Below are positions 22,401 to 32,000 of a stretch of DNA of 64,000 bases, one piece after another. This stretch comes from Siderastrea radians (Eukaryota; Cnidaria; Anthozoa; Scleractinia; Rhizangiidae): positions 5,513,494 to 5,577,493 of the forward strand of contig OZ024891.1 of the NCBI GenBank assembly GCA_964017195.1, given 5' to 3'. Every line of letters begins with the position of its first letter. The first letter of the stretch is position 1. A model generated the notes under the pieces. That model was not told the origin of the DNA, made no database searches, and worked only from the letters and a program-made list of their open reading frames with translations. The position numbers were made by a program, and so were the translations under genes.

Positions 22401-25400
22401 GACCGTTGTGTGGAAGGTACAGGTTTCGACTCCCGTTGGTATTTAGATTATTCTCTTACAGTTTTAAGACCCTGCCTGTGACATACTGAATACGATTTAT
22501 ATATGCTAACATTATTGATCATCATTCACCAATAAGTTTTCTTGTTGCTAATAGATCAAATATATTTGGCGTGCCAGAATAAATTTTTTTCTAGATGTGA
22601 ATCGTAAATCAGTCCCTGATTCTTGTAATTACAGATGATAGGCGTATCAGTGGCAAGGAGAAGTTACCTGGATGGCGAGGAACCAGAAGTGGGGGAAATG
22701 ATTGTCACCACTGATTACATTTCCACCGGTAACCTGATTGGCGAGATGGGCATACTTACTTCCTCTAGAAGAAATTCCTCCTGTACTTGCGAATCTGCAG
22801 TCCAGGTACGAATCTAATTATTTGCTTCAAATGTGAGTTCCCGCTAGAACAGGATAGCCATATGCTGCATATGTAAAGTGGAAGATCTGGCTCGTTCTGA
22901 TAGGACACGGGCGTTCCCGATTGTTTTGAAATTGACATTTTCTTTCGTGTTGTTCTTCAAGGCCTATTTTATCACAAAAGACGACATGACAGAAGCCATG
23001 ACCCGCTTCCCTGATCTCGTGAATAGTTTGTGGAGAGTTTGCGGCGTGCGAATAGCTGTTCCACTCCTTCTGGAGGTGCCTACCTACTACAGTTGGACAA
23101 AAGATAAGATCCGTGTCATGTGCGAACGATCGTATATCGCCCCCCTTCCCAAACCTCCGAAAGCTGCTGTGTTCAACACCAATGAACAGATGAAAGAGGT
23201 AGTTTGGACTTTATGAATACTATATGTTAAGAGCTACATGTGGATGCATATTTCCTGAGTGCCGGGTAATCCTGGATGGGCTTATCTTTGAGCAAAAGAT
23301 GAATAACTGTTCTTCTGTTCTTCTGTTATTCATTCTGTTCTTCTGTTCAAAAGATGAATAACTGTATAGCCCAAATGTTCGAGTAAGAACTTATAAGAAT
23401 TTTGGGTTTGTGCACAGCAAGGTTCGTCACGAGAAAGAGTGTTGGTCAGTTGCCCACTTCAGAAAACAGCGATGGCTTGGGGCAAGGGTGACGGTGCACG
23501 ACAGAGATGCTAAGGCTAACTGCAAAAAACAACAATAAATAAACGACAGGAACAAGTGTAAGCTTCCGATGGGTCAAGGAAACAATTATTTCAGGAAGGT
23601 AGAATAGAACCACTGCAATAAAAAGAGTCTAAAAAATGTTGTGGTAAATCACAAACGTGTGTCTATAAATGGTACTCATGCACGAGCCACTCTGATATGG
23701 AGTTTTCCATATCAGAGTTATTTGAAGTTATTTTTTTGTCACTATTCTTCATTTTTCTTACTTCAAGGTTATCCTTATCCAAGGCAAGGTTACGGAACTT
23801 GATACTAGAGAAATCTACGAAGGACCTTGTGTACTGCCAAAGACATACCGAACATTTAAATTGCATTACGAAACAGACGAGCCGAAGATTCTAGTCATTT
23901 CTCGTTCACATGAAAGTGCGATGCCTGATGACCCAGAAGACAATCCTTCAGTGTTGGATCTCGTAGGTAAGGTGTAAGGAACTAATACTGCAAGAACAAC
24001 ATGACCAAACTGTCGATTTCACTTGATATTTACAACTTCCAGAACCTGGTGGGAATCATTGAAACGAATCGAAATATTTAGCTTAAGTAACTCGAACCTT
24101 CACTAAGACTACGTTCAATTTTATACATTAATTGGTGCACAGTCCAGAATGATTCGGCATGTAAAAGCCAGTTCGATACATGACCTCCCAAAGTTGGAGT
24201 TCTCGCCTTCATAAAGTCTCGTTTATTTTGTCTGTTACAATCCTTGGGACCTATTAATTAGAAGCCGAATTTGGAAATTTGTAAAGTTACAAGGCTGATT
24301 TGCGTTTTTGTTATTTTCATTTCATTAACTCTGACAATAAGGAATTCACACAAGAGGACGCGACGGATGGGAAAGAAGAAATACTGGTCCATCGGAGTCT
24401 GGCACAGAGACAACATTCCGAGGAAAGCGAAGAGTTACGATAGCTGCTGGTCGGTTAGGTACGAGCTTTGACGAAGGCTACCGACGGCTTGATCCACTTC
24501 CGCTACCTGACAGAGTACAAGGTAGAAAGATAGTGGTCTCTCCAAAGACAGATGATGATAAAGGTGAGCGTGCTTAGCCTGACAGCAACCGAAATGCAGT
24601 TGCTTTTGGTGTTGGTTTTACTGCAGTTATTGTTGGAAAAAATTGTTCAAATTGATCAATTTACAGAGACCACTTCTATCCAAAAAGGTAACGAGCCGGA
24701 GCTGAAGGTGGCTCCATACAGTTTCTCATCAGTTTCAACAGACAAATATACATAACTTTTTTGATGATTTTCAGGACATTGATTTGCATTTCACTAGCGA
24801 AAAGTTACAAAAGCAACTAGCCTAGCCTTTATACTTTTCAAAAAAGTCACAATTTCTGGGCCTGGTCCGTTTCCATGGCAACCACTGATATAGTTGTTTG
24901 GCTCATTTTTTAAGCTTACCCAGTTTCTTCACGTCATTTCTTGGTTTTTACACGGTGAATTTTTGCTATTTTTGTTTCAAAGATGTTGTCGTTTGAGAAG
25001 TCTCAGCTGGCAAAGCTGTGAGAAATTTTATACATAAGTTTTGTCAGAATAGTAAATTTCCGTTTTCGACGATTAATGCAGAGATGCATGTACAAAAATT
25101 ACTCTTGCTTTAGTATGACTGAAAAACACAAAAATCCTACAAATGTTCCAATTTTAAAAACATTTCACCGAGTGGAACACGCGCAATTAGCGTTTGAAAA
25201 TGCCTCAAAACCCACCTTTTTTCTTCACGTTACCAAAATAAAAATTCTTCAAGTTACGGGGCTGCGCATGCTCATGATTCCTTTTGCGTGGACAAGCGTG
25301 GACAGCACGCGGGTAAGCGGTAGAAAAGCTTTTCTAAAGCTTTTCTTTCCAAAGAACAACATTTTTCTGGACAACTGCTTTCCTTTGCTGTAAAGGATCC

Positions 25401-26248
25401 ATGTGACCAAAAAATTCGCAAAAATAAAGAAAGAAACGAACAAAAACAAAAAAGAAGAAAATTTATACCGATTCGCGATATAAAAACTCGAACGAAGCCG
25501 CCCCTTTATTGCCAGCAGCAAAAAATTTCCTTTAAAGTTTCCAGGACGCGGAATCATTAAACCACTTTCAGTTTCCTATTTACCATTAACTGATTACAAC
25601 CGTTCTTCAAGAAAAAAACTAAAGCGGTCATGTTTGCTCTTAGAACATCTTTTGGTATGCTATACCCGAGAAAAGCAGCGAAGCTCGTTCTTTTTATGTT
25701 GTAAGCTCAATATTTTGTCTGCCGAGACCCGCGTTGTTTCTTAGCGGCTACTTGCCGCTACTTAACGGCTAACTGCATGAAATAGCAAATAGTATATAAA
25801 TAAGCTTTCAATTTATATTTAAAGGCAGACGTTGGAGAAAGGGAACAAAAATGTTTACAAGAAATTATACGTTTTGAAAGAGACCACATTATTTTTCTGC
25901 AAGGTTCAACAAGTCAACAGAACGCCTGCGAAACGCCGACTGTTTTAGAACCGGCCGTCAACTCGATATTCATCCTTTATTCGTTCACTGAATGCCGTCA
26001 TTCGAGGCATAATTTTTCGTAAAAATAAAAATTGTATTTGAGCTTAGGTAAAATTGAACTTTTTTCAAATTTCGGTTTTATTTTAGACCACCGAAGTTTT
26101 TGAAGTCGCACATTGTCCAACACAAGTGAAACTTAGGTCAAAAGCTACGGGTGACTGATAAATAGACACTGAAATATAAGTGTCCTTTTGAGTTTCAACT
26201 TCTATCAAAATTCAATGACAACTGTTACCTCGTTACAAGTGTGTAATC

Positions 26249-26284
<36 letters not shown>

Positions 26285-27347
26285 CACCTTTATTTAAAGA
26301 GGGTAAACACGTAAACATCGCTCAATAAAATTCACAAGTCAGCTGTATTTTGCTGAAACCGTATGAGAACGGCCGTAGAGACAACTTACCTGACAAAAAA
26401 TAGACGGCTTGTGAGAAAGGTAAAAACTAAAGCACTTTTCCAAAAAATTACTTACACTTAGGCTCGATCCAAACAAACTTAAGCTTCTCATCCCAGAGAT
26501 TCTCGACAGCTGACCTGGACAGCACTGATATTTCAAGTTGAGAACGGAAAGAAGTTCTTCATGCATAATTCTTGAAGGCGTGTAATAATTCGTGCAACGT
26601 TTTCAGTCCTCTCTGTGTTGCTTGAACTTAAAGATCGCAATCAATCCAGTCCTACAATCGTAGAACAATCGTAGGACTGCAACTGTCAGCTACAAAAGCG
26701 ATTAAACGAAAGGCTTTTCATAATTTCGCTGCTATGTGCTCGACAGGTTTTGAAAAGGTAAGCCATAAAGATGCCTCAATCGGACTTTGGAAAAGTTCGC
26801 CTGGGAGGTTGATTGGCACATGTCATCTGACTTGGACTGTCGCGCTCCTCGCGCGCGCACTTGTGCCAATTTAGTTCCCATTCCTCGCGCGCTGAAAAAC
26901 TATCTGGAGCCACCTTAACCCGGTTTCTGTAGCATGAAGCGACTGAGAGTATTGCTACTCCCCCAGGATGGGATGCTGGTCCATCGCAGAGTTACACCCA
27001 GCAGTATGTCGCCGGTATCCATTTATACACCTGGGTGGAGAGAGACAATGTGGGGTAAAGTATCTTGTCTAAGGAAACAACACGATGGCAAGGACTGGGC
27101 GTCGAACCACCGACCTTCAGTTCTGAAGTCCAACGTGCTAACCACTACACCACCGCGCCCCCATCTATCCAAAAAAGGGCACAATTTTTGTGGGCATCAA
27201 AATTGTTGTAAACGGTTTGATTGTAAAATTTTCATTAATATGTAACTTTCTTGCTTTTAGGTTCTTAACTCAATTCAAGCCAACCATTTTATGATGCGTG
27301 ATGCCGTCAACTCCAAGACTTTGTACAGAAACTTTGCAGTGTGCTGA
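4495..27347 (+). CDS. SLC9C1: Sperm-type Na+/H+ exchanger with voltage-sensor and cyclic-nucleotide-binding domains (sNHE)
   Basis: Exons: 4495-4603, 4709-4817, 5107-5393, 6831-6941, 7354-7624, 7809-7952, 12029-12188, 13620-13886, 14244-14479, 14693-14753, 17970-18224, 18587-18781, 20984-21185, 21289-21437, 21822-22049, 22635-22805, 22962-23198, 23768-23966, 24342-24563, 24667-24707, 27261-27347. All introns are GT-AG and all phases match, giving 3741 nt and a 1246-residue protein, within the usual size of SLC9C proteins. Order of domains: 12-14 helix exchanger, coiled linker, four-helix voltage sensor, cyclic-nucleotide-binding domain, low-complexity basic tail. In animals with flagellated sperm this plasma-membrane protein exports H+ for Na+, is gated by hyperpolarisation and tuned by cAMP, and so raises flagellar pH for motility. 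The start (ATG at 4495) opens a short acidic leader before the first helix. The first and last exons are the least certain. Confidence 0.93.
5436..6105. mobile_element. Compound MITE in sNHE intron 3
   Basis: Terminal inverted repeats AAACGGGGGTATAAACAATT (left, about 5440) and AATTGTTTATACCCCCGTTT (right, about 6080-6100) bound the element; flanking TTA on both sides may be the target duplication. Inside lies a second palindrome (about 5461-5600, arms around GGCCGTTCGTG) and a third inverted pair around CAACATCCCCCC / GGGGGGATGTTG. It appears to be one element with others inserted in it. No transposase is encoded. Confidence 0.75.
6106..6830. other. Remainder of sNHE intron 3
   Basis: Non-coding sequence with a G tract at about 6292-6302 and C tracts near 6596-6616. 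I see no second inverted partner that would define an element. An 80-codon frame from 6262 has no family resemblance and is left out. Confidence 0.5.
8259..8389 (-). repeat. 3' LTR of Gypsy element
   Basis: 131 bp, matching the LTR at 11858-11987 with a few differences. Ends are TG...(CA), with the outer CA mutated to TA here. A polypurine run GGAGGAAA (minus strand, 8397-8390) lies immediately before it, as expected for the plus-strand primer. Confidence 0.9.
8540..10984 (-). pseudogene. Gypsy pol (protease-RT, partial RNase H), broken and deleted
   Basis: The protease has the DTGSAVSV active-site motif (near 10790). RT follows with RVCGDFKVSVNP, a frameshift, then FSKLDLRQAYQQMEV and, after the inserted hAT-like element, ILDDMVVSG, the catalytic Asp-Asp box. 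Thumb and connection (FLGLVNYYNRFLPNAS) are followed by the first RNase H motif (LACDASPTGIGAVLSHV). At about 8715 the frame jumps directly to PLMYEVQVAPGIIWRRHIDQ, a segment that normally follows integrase. So most of RNase H and all of integrase were deleted. Confidence 0.88.
9239..9978. mobile_element. hAT-like non-autonomous element nested in Gypsy RT
   Basis: The 740-bp insertion begins CAGGGTCCGAAATT and ends AATTTTGGACCCTG, imperfect terminal inverted repeats with the CAGGG start typical of hAT elements. Flanks share ATTAC-type sequence, compatible with an altered 8-bp target duplication. Near both ends lie copies of GGCGACCAGAATTTC and inverted CAGTCGCC motifs. No transposase is visible. 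It splits the RT frame just before the catalytic ILDD motif. Confidence 0.75.
10985..11730 (-). pseudogene. Gypsy gag (capsid and nucleocapsid), broken
   Basis: The frame encodes a retrotransposon-gag helix region (for example VSQYVAVLKHLATDCKF, MRLERLRDRLVSGI), then two zinc knuckles. The first is CCRCLGNHDHKSC, the second CHHCNKTGHIVRAC. In-frame stops lie upstream near 11641 and 11501, and a TAA sits between the two knuckles at about 11022-11020, where the intact family has a sense codon. Gag is therefore a nonsense-broken remnant. Confidence 0.85.
11858..11987 (-). repeat. 5' LTR of Gypsy element and adjoining primer-binding site
   Basis: 130 bp, TGTTATGG...CATGACA on the minus strand. 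Four bases beyond it the minus strand reads TGGCGACGAGAACGG (about 11853-11839). This starts with the TGG complementary to a tRNA CCA end and is therefore the primer-binding site. The LTR is unusually short for a Gypsy element. Confidence 0.88.
12279..12657. mobile_element. TTAA-flanked MITE in sNHE intron 7
   Basis: Ends TTAAGGACGGT (left) and ACCGTCCTTAA (right) are inverted, and the outermost TTAA on each side could be the target duplication of a piggyBac-type element. Inside is a longer imperfect hairpin: GCAGATCTTAGCAAG and CTCTGAAAAATGCGTGG each recur inverted. No coding capacity. Confidence 0.7.
13106..13580. mobile_element. MITE with CCGTATTTACTCGAATAAGC ends, sNHE intron 7
   Basis: The left end CCGTATTTACTCGAATAAGC matches the inverted right end CGCTTATTCGAGAAAATACGG. 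Several internal copies of GGCGCTTATTTGAGGGC and GCGGCGCTTATTC make it repetitive inside. The right end lies only about 40 bases before sNHE exon 8, so it abuts the branch-point region of that intron. Confidence 0.8.
16444..16626. repeat. Near-perfect hairpin in sNHE intron 10
   Basis: Arms of about 75 bases starting CAAATTGACGTCAG and ending CTGACGTCAATTTG are almost exact reverse complements around a 40-base loop. It lies at the edge of a region containing GCGCGCTGATTGGC-type sequence and is probably one end of a larger foldback element. Confidence 0.85.
16875..17411. mobile_element. MITE with AGCGCTTACCATTTG ends
   Basis: The left end GAGCGCTTACCATTTG is mirrored by CAAATGGTAAGCGCTC at the right, and the body also contains inverted motifs around CATTCCGG. 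The 130-codon frame inside is palindrome-derived and not a gene. Confidence 0.75.
17735..17845 (+). repeat. (TTTTA)n tail, probable retroposon 3' end
   Basis: A run of about five TTTTA units (17819-17844) directly follows GGACAAATAAAG, a polyadenylation-like sequence. This is the usual look of a LINE or SINE 3' tail. The body to the left cannot be assigned. Confidence 0.5.
17970..18781 (+). other. SLC9C1: sNHE voltage-sensor domain (exons 11-12)
   Basis: Residues 586-735 carry four helices. S1 (FDIVMNVLIIANMVPIILEL) and S2 are in exon 11; S3 (YWNLLDLFIVILSVIDIVID) and S4 are in exon 12. S4 runs from about residue 714 to 735 as SILKVAKVFRVLRMGRLLRL plus FK. It has Lys or Arg at 717, 720, 723, 726, 729, 732 and 735, a perfect every-third-residue ladder of seven positive charges. 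S3 has acidic residues suited to pair with them. The next exon begins LLPKVIDFVNDIINRQLSFG, the expected linker after S4. Confidence 0.9.
19217..19288 (-). tRNA. tRNA-His (anticodon GTG)
   Basis: Minus-strand sequence starts GCCGCGATCGTCTAGTGG and folds as a cloverleaf. The D-arm is standard, the anticodon stem CTGCG/CGCAG encloses loop TTGTGGC (anticodon GTG), and the T-stem CCAGG/CCTGG is perfect with loop TTCGAAT. The acceptor stem has a single C-C mismatch at pair 5. It matches the usual animal tRNA-His closely. It lies in sNHE intron 12 on the opposite strand, so it would be transcribed antisense to the host by RNA polymerase III. The mismatch leaves open a pseudogene. Confidence 0.8.
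19768..20430 (+). mobile_element. 5'-truncated LINE, C-terminal RT remnant and 3' tail
   Basis: The 122-codon frame 19768-20136 contains ELLDLFTRADSVHSCNTRSA, then SFSRVGCKIWNGLPEHLR, the typical C-terminal end of CR1/Jockey-like LINE reverse transcriptases (NTRSA ... WN-x-LP motifs). It is followed by an AT-rich 3' segment with TTTATTTATTTATT repeats and AATAAACTAAACTTGAATAAAC. The copy lacks everything upstream and is inactive. It lies in sNHE intron 12 in sense orientation. Confidence 0.8.
20799..20941. mobile_element. Palindromic MITE (CCCAGTTGTTCAAAAGTTGG family), copy 1
   Basis: CCCAGTTGTTCAAAAGTTGG at the left is mirrored by CCAACTTTTGAATAACTGGG at the right, with GGATAGCGCTATCC and TTATCCxxTGGATA motifs between. 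The same family occurs at 61536-61650. This copy ends about 42 bases before the acceptor of sNHE exon 13. Confidence 0.88.
21822..23198 (+). other. SLC9C1: sNHE cyclic-nucleotide-binding domain (exons 15-17)
   Basis: Residues 853-1064 include the beta-roll (FDAGDTITRQGEDVTGIYLI then VSGMVK) and the phosphate-binding cassette in exon 16, GNLIGEMGILTSSRRNSS. The cassette contains the Gly-Glu pair (residues 964-965) and a double arginine (973-974) in the position that contacts the cyclic phosphate in other CNBDs. The C-helix region follows in exon 17. The key residues are present, so binding is plausible. Whether cAMP or cGMP is preferred cannot be read with confidence. Confidence 0.85.
26250..26320 (-). 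repeat. (AAT)n microsatellite with LINE-type 3' tail
   Basis: About 11 copies of a 3-base AAT unit adjoin CACCTTTATTTAAAGAGGG. Read on the minus strand this is CCCTCTTTAAATAAAGGTG followed by (ATT)n, the typical 3' end of a 5'-truncated LINE with a trinucleotide tail. Confidence 0.65.
26955..27165 (-). mobile_element. tRNA-derived SINE
   Basis: The minus strand begins with a tRNA-like head, GGCGCGGTGGTGTAGTGGTT (A-box), and GGTTCGACGCC (B-box). It then continues through a body containing ACTTTACCCCACATTGTCTC and CCACCCAGGTGTATAAATGG. The body resembles the conserved central domain seen in invertebrate tRNA-SINEs (I recall the Nin-DC type, not verified). A tRNA head plus conserved body and no coding frame define it as a SINE. 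It lies in sNHE intron 20, antisense. Confidence 0.7.
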
Positions 27348-27436
27348 TTCATAATGAACCTTTTCTTGTCAACATTTGATTATATTATTTTAGTATTTAT
27401 TCTGACATCGGTACATATTCCGTGTAAATTTTCCGG

Positions 27437-27442
27437 AATAAA
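27437..27442 (+). promoter_or_regulatory. Candidate polyadenylation signal of sNHE
   Basis: AATAAA lies 90 bases after the sNHE stop codon (TGA, 27345-27347), at a normal distance for a short 3' untranslated region. Positional evidence only. Confidence 0.5.
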
Positions 27443-28181
27443 ATGCATTTGGGATAGTAATTTGTGCTTGAAGTTGTTCTTCCTATTCGTTCCACGATTG
27501 CTCAAAGGGCTAAACGGCGATTTATTTCTATCTTTGTTTTGCGCTTTCAGCAACTTTCTTTGCACGCGCTCCTAGAGCGGTCTGTCGAAAAAATGATCGA
27601 CCACCCCTGCGCATATCATGCAAATGTTGTCAATCAGATTTCGATCCTGCAAATAGTTGGTCACTGGGTAATTTTTATGCTAATACAATTTATCTGCTGG
27701 ATACGTCCTTACGGTGGTGGACAATGGCTTATCTTTTCACCCTCTTTGAACAATTGGAACTAGTAACATAAAGGATAGACATTAATTTCGTCCTGAGGAA
27801 ACCGATTTTCATCCTTCTCCCAAGAGTGCTCGGTGAAACGTGGGCGAACAAAGCAAATGTTAGTCCAGCCAACTGGCTTGCAAGGTAGTTTTTTTCTTCT
27901 TAGCACATGATGGGTGCACAAATACTTAGAGCGCAAGACGGAAGCAAATAATCAGTGTTGAAGAGGAAGCCGTTCCTTGACCCTTTCAATCTCAATTCTT
28001 TTGGTACCATTCTGTGTCGCAAGCTCTGGAGCGCAAAAAAGGAAACTACTGCTACACAAACTAGTTAGTACGAGCCTAAATAAAAAGAAGCCTAGGGCAT
28101 TCTTTTACGAGCATGCCATTCGTGCCTCGGGCTCCTAGGCTTTACAGATGAACATATACATCTCCCAATGTAAACTATTTA

Positions 28182-28480
28182 ACAATTAGATTATGAGCTC
28201 GAGATTTCTATCGCGTAATAGTTAATGAGGCCGAAGGCCGAATCAACTATCACGCATAGAAATCGAGAGCGAATAATCTAATTGTTTTAGTATAAATCTA
28301 CTAGACGTTCAAAACTTAACAGCAGACACTACATGTTTTTATTGAAAAATGATATAAATAGGTCACACCGCGCGCGGAAAACACTCTACTCACTATCTAC
28401 AACAGAATAGATAGTGAGTAGCGTAGCCAATCAGAGAACAGCATTAGTGATAGAACGCTAGTAGATTTATACTAAATGCC
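28182..28480. mobile_element. Double palindromic element
   Basis: An inner palindrome (about 28182-28286, arms starting CAATTAGATTAT) adjoins an inverted pair TTAGTATAAATCTACTAG (28295) and CTAGTAGATTTATACTAA (28460). This looks like two MITEs joined or one nested in the other. Confidence 0.7.
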
Positions 28481-29038
28481 ATTAGGGCATTAGATTCTGG
28501 GCTCAGTTTGATTGTCTATCAGATGCAACCACGCCACGCCACAACAACAGGCCGGTGTGTGTGTGGGAGGGGAGGGGATGGGGTGGGGGAACTTTCAGCT
28601 GAATTTCCAGCGTTTTCACAAATTGCCTGCAAGCCGCGTAAATTATGAATTTTTAAGCAGCGAGCCCTGAAACGTGTTTATGGTCGAGTCTCACTGTAGG
28701 ACGCTAAATTCTATTCATTGTCGGACGACTTATACTCAATTCGACCCTGAAAAACAATATAGGAAAGTTGCAAATTCAATTGAGTTTACCGCAATAAAAG
28801 GAACGGATCTGCTCAGTACTTGAAATGACTATTACGCAACTAGGCTTCAATGAAAACAATTCCAATCTTGTGTTCCCTAACACCTTTCCATTAGCGAAGT
28901 TCAAGCGTTTGTACTGAATTATTCAGGAACTTGCCGGTGCTATTTTTACCTAAAAATGAGGTGCCCTTGATTTAGAACGAGAATAAGGGCCACTCCTAGC
29001 TCTCCCGCTGCTAAAAAAAGCGACTAGTTGGTAGAGAA

Positions 29039-32000
29039 ATGACAGAAAGATATCTGAAAACATCAGACTTCGTCTCCCTTTTACTTCTCTATGTGCAAGT
29101 TGTGGACAGCCTTAAAACAATAGTGACAAGAGGTAAGTTACTGAGAGTATGACACCAAGAAATCCTAAATTGCCATAATTAATTTGTGAAAAAAGGATAA
29201 TTATGGAACAATGATCTCCCAGAAACGTAATTTTACCTCAAAAAGCCTCTCTACCAAGACTTAAGAAGTGGGTGTGTCACTTAGAATTTCTTCATACTAG
29301 AAGATTGCCTATTCCTGGATTGAAAGGCGCATTCAATTTCCCTCGAACATGTCATTTTTTTTTACAACCGCTGTGTTCAGGGACCCAAACTGGGCGGAAA
29401 AACTCAAGCTGTATCTGAATGTTTATTGTATATCTTTCAGCGTTTTAATGAGCTAAAACAAAACTTTTTTCTCAACGTATCAATGTTAAACATTTTCAGT
29501 TATAGACGTTAAAATATTTTAGACCCTTCTTAACGTACAAATGATTTATTTTAGGGGCCCCCGATCATCCCTCTTCATCGATTTTTGGTGTTAAAACATT
29601 TGAAAGCTGACGGTATTTCTCACAAGATATTTTTATCAGAAAAACAGTAATTCTAGAGCATCAAAATAAAGAATACTTTGAGATTGTGATTGTTTATGGC
29701 ATGCACCATTTATCCCACATATACTGGTACCGGTTTGAAGAAAGGCCGCTCGGTCGACCCGTATACGTGATTTAAATACGGCCACCAGAAGATTTGTTGG
29801 ATTCAACTATTTTCCTTACGTTTGTTTCATTAACGAAAACATATTATTTCTAACCTTCTTGTAAAATTGTGGCTATAATTAGACTAACTACTAGAAGGGG
29901 TTTTGCTCAGTTGATCACAGTGAACTTGCCAGAGAGACAATTTATTTGTAATGTGTTATAATTCTTGTATTTTACTTTTGTAGATATATCAACAGGTGGA
30001 GGGAATAACGACGGAAGGAGACTACGGCTTGAAGAATCTAACATTGAAGTAGAAAGACTGAGAAAAGGTAAAAAATGTTAACCAAAACTCTGCTGTAACA
30101 CGAGGCATCTGTGGAGTGAAGACTGAAGTTTAACAGGTGTATTGAGGACAGTAATTTCTGTTTTCTGGAAAAGAGGAGTGTTGATATGACGAAAAGAACC
30201 AAACAACAAAAAATATTGTAATGACCTACAAGTACCGATTACCTGCAAGCGTGTTCCCCTATAGAACTGACTGACTGGAACAAGTCATACACCATACCGG
30301 AAATTAGTTTTTAAAGCTAGGCGCTATCTGCTAGCGAGCCTTTATGCGAATTTGTGCGTGACAGGCTCAATAGGACATTTGCACGATGGCGACATTTGAC
30401 TACAACTACCAGAATTCATTTCGTTTCCCCTTTCTTATTAACATTTTGTAATCCCACTGAGGTTTAACAAACAAAGGACCTAATTTGCTGCAGAAAACAA
30501 CAACGTGAAGGATTCTAGTGGCTGTAGTCAAATAACGCTATCGTGCAAATGTTAACGCCTTGCATTTGAGTAGTAATGAACTCTAGCCAGAAAAGTGATG
30601 AAAGATCGGTGCCTCTTTCTTCTATCTAAAATCTTTCTCTTCACAGCGCTTTTGGCAATTGATGAAGATGTGCATCCTGTCGAGAAAACTATGAATCACC
30701 AAAACCAAGCCATGGAATCTTTAAAGAAAGGTATACAGTGAAATCCTTAACCCTTTGAGCCCCAGTATCAACATGCATATTCTCCTCACTGTTCTCCATA
30801 TATTTCTTATGGTAATAGTTGGGAGAATTTGCATAAACATCAACACATTTCATCTTTGCTGATCACCTCTTTTATTCTCATGTCCTGTAGGTTTGATGAA
30901 GTAGTGATATTGTAAGGAGAAATTAGATGCTTGTCACTCTTAGGGCTTAAAGGGTTAAAACAGTTTTACTTGTAAGCCAGGGATTAGCCCTCGGCCAAGT
31001 TCCTTATGACAGAAACTGTCTTCCTCCGTCAATGAGGAGGTTTTCGTTCTAATTTTGTTGATATTTGGAATTGTTCGTAGGAAAAGAAATTGGCAGCACT
31101 CACGTAAACTTCGGTTGACTTAGCTTTGGAAGTCTTCGGTCCATCTTCCCCAAAATTTCTCTGATCGTCGGTAAACTCGGATAACCTCGGTTGTCCCATT
31201 TTGGGGCTTCGGTCTTCGATTACAGCTCGGACGAAGTTTGGAAATCTTCATTGTAATTTGCACACCCATTTCAACTTGCTTTCTGCATGACATGAAAGCT
31301 GCACTATGTTTAAAGTGTTCGTATTATTATAATCGGCATTTCTTCCTCTCGGTGGGAATTCTCCAAACGGATGCTGGTATGTTTAAAGGCCGGAGCTATG
31401 TCACGCTATTTTGGCATCTTTTTAAAAAGCTAAAACGTGTCCTTCGCATCAATTGAATTCCAAACAAAAGAGTCTGGCTTTGTTATAAAAGACTATCTTA
31501 CGCCACTGAAACTGTTCCCTGTCGTCTGTTGCTACCGAAGACAAAGGTGGAAATGGATTGAAACTTGGTTTTGATGCTATGTTCTCAAAAATCACCAAAA
31601 AATTATTATGGTTAGCTCTCCCTGATAAAATTCATTTGATATCTTTCTCAAAGTTTTACAGGAGCATTTTGTGTATGAGCTAAAGGCACTAGTTAATGAT
31701 TTTAGCACAGAATTGACCTAAAATAGCAAACTCCTTGTGACGTAAACCCCTTTACGGCAACTCCTATCAACGAGTTTTGGCTTGTCTTCAGACTTTTAAA
31801 CGCAATTGCAAATTTTAGTGTAGTTGAGAACTATCATAAATTTGTATTTCACAATCATTTTTTTTAAACAGCTCTACGATCTGTTGAAGACGAAGAACAA
31901 GAAGACCGAAAAATAAGAGACATTGAATCAGGTCAGAAGTAACTTTCCTTTACATCACCCTGTTAAGATACCTACAAACTTTTCTAAATTTCTAAATTTT

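Larger units (their letters stand above)
24708..27260. other. sNHE intron 20
   Basis: A 2.55-kb intron before the short last exon. It contains an (AAT)n tail on the minus strand at 26250-26284 and a tRNA-derived SINE at 26955-27165. The stretch 24850-26240 shows no conserved frame or inverted ends that I can support. Confidence 0.55.
27348..29038. other. Intergenic region after sNHE
   Basis: Apart from the candidate poly(A) signal and the palindromic element at 28182-28480, I see only a GT/G-rich stretch at 28550-28590 and no coding exon. Frames of 60-100 codons between 27354 and 27763 overlap on both strands and match nothing I know. Confidence 0.5.

Noticed and set aside
22375..22445. Possible tRNA (GAGTCGGCTCCCTGTAGTTA ... 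GGTTTCGACTCCCG)
   Set aside because: Only a B-box-like TTTCGACTCC is present; arms do not pair, so at most a very old tRNA-derived relic.
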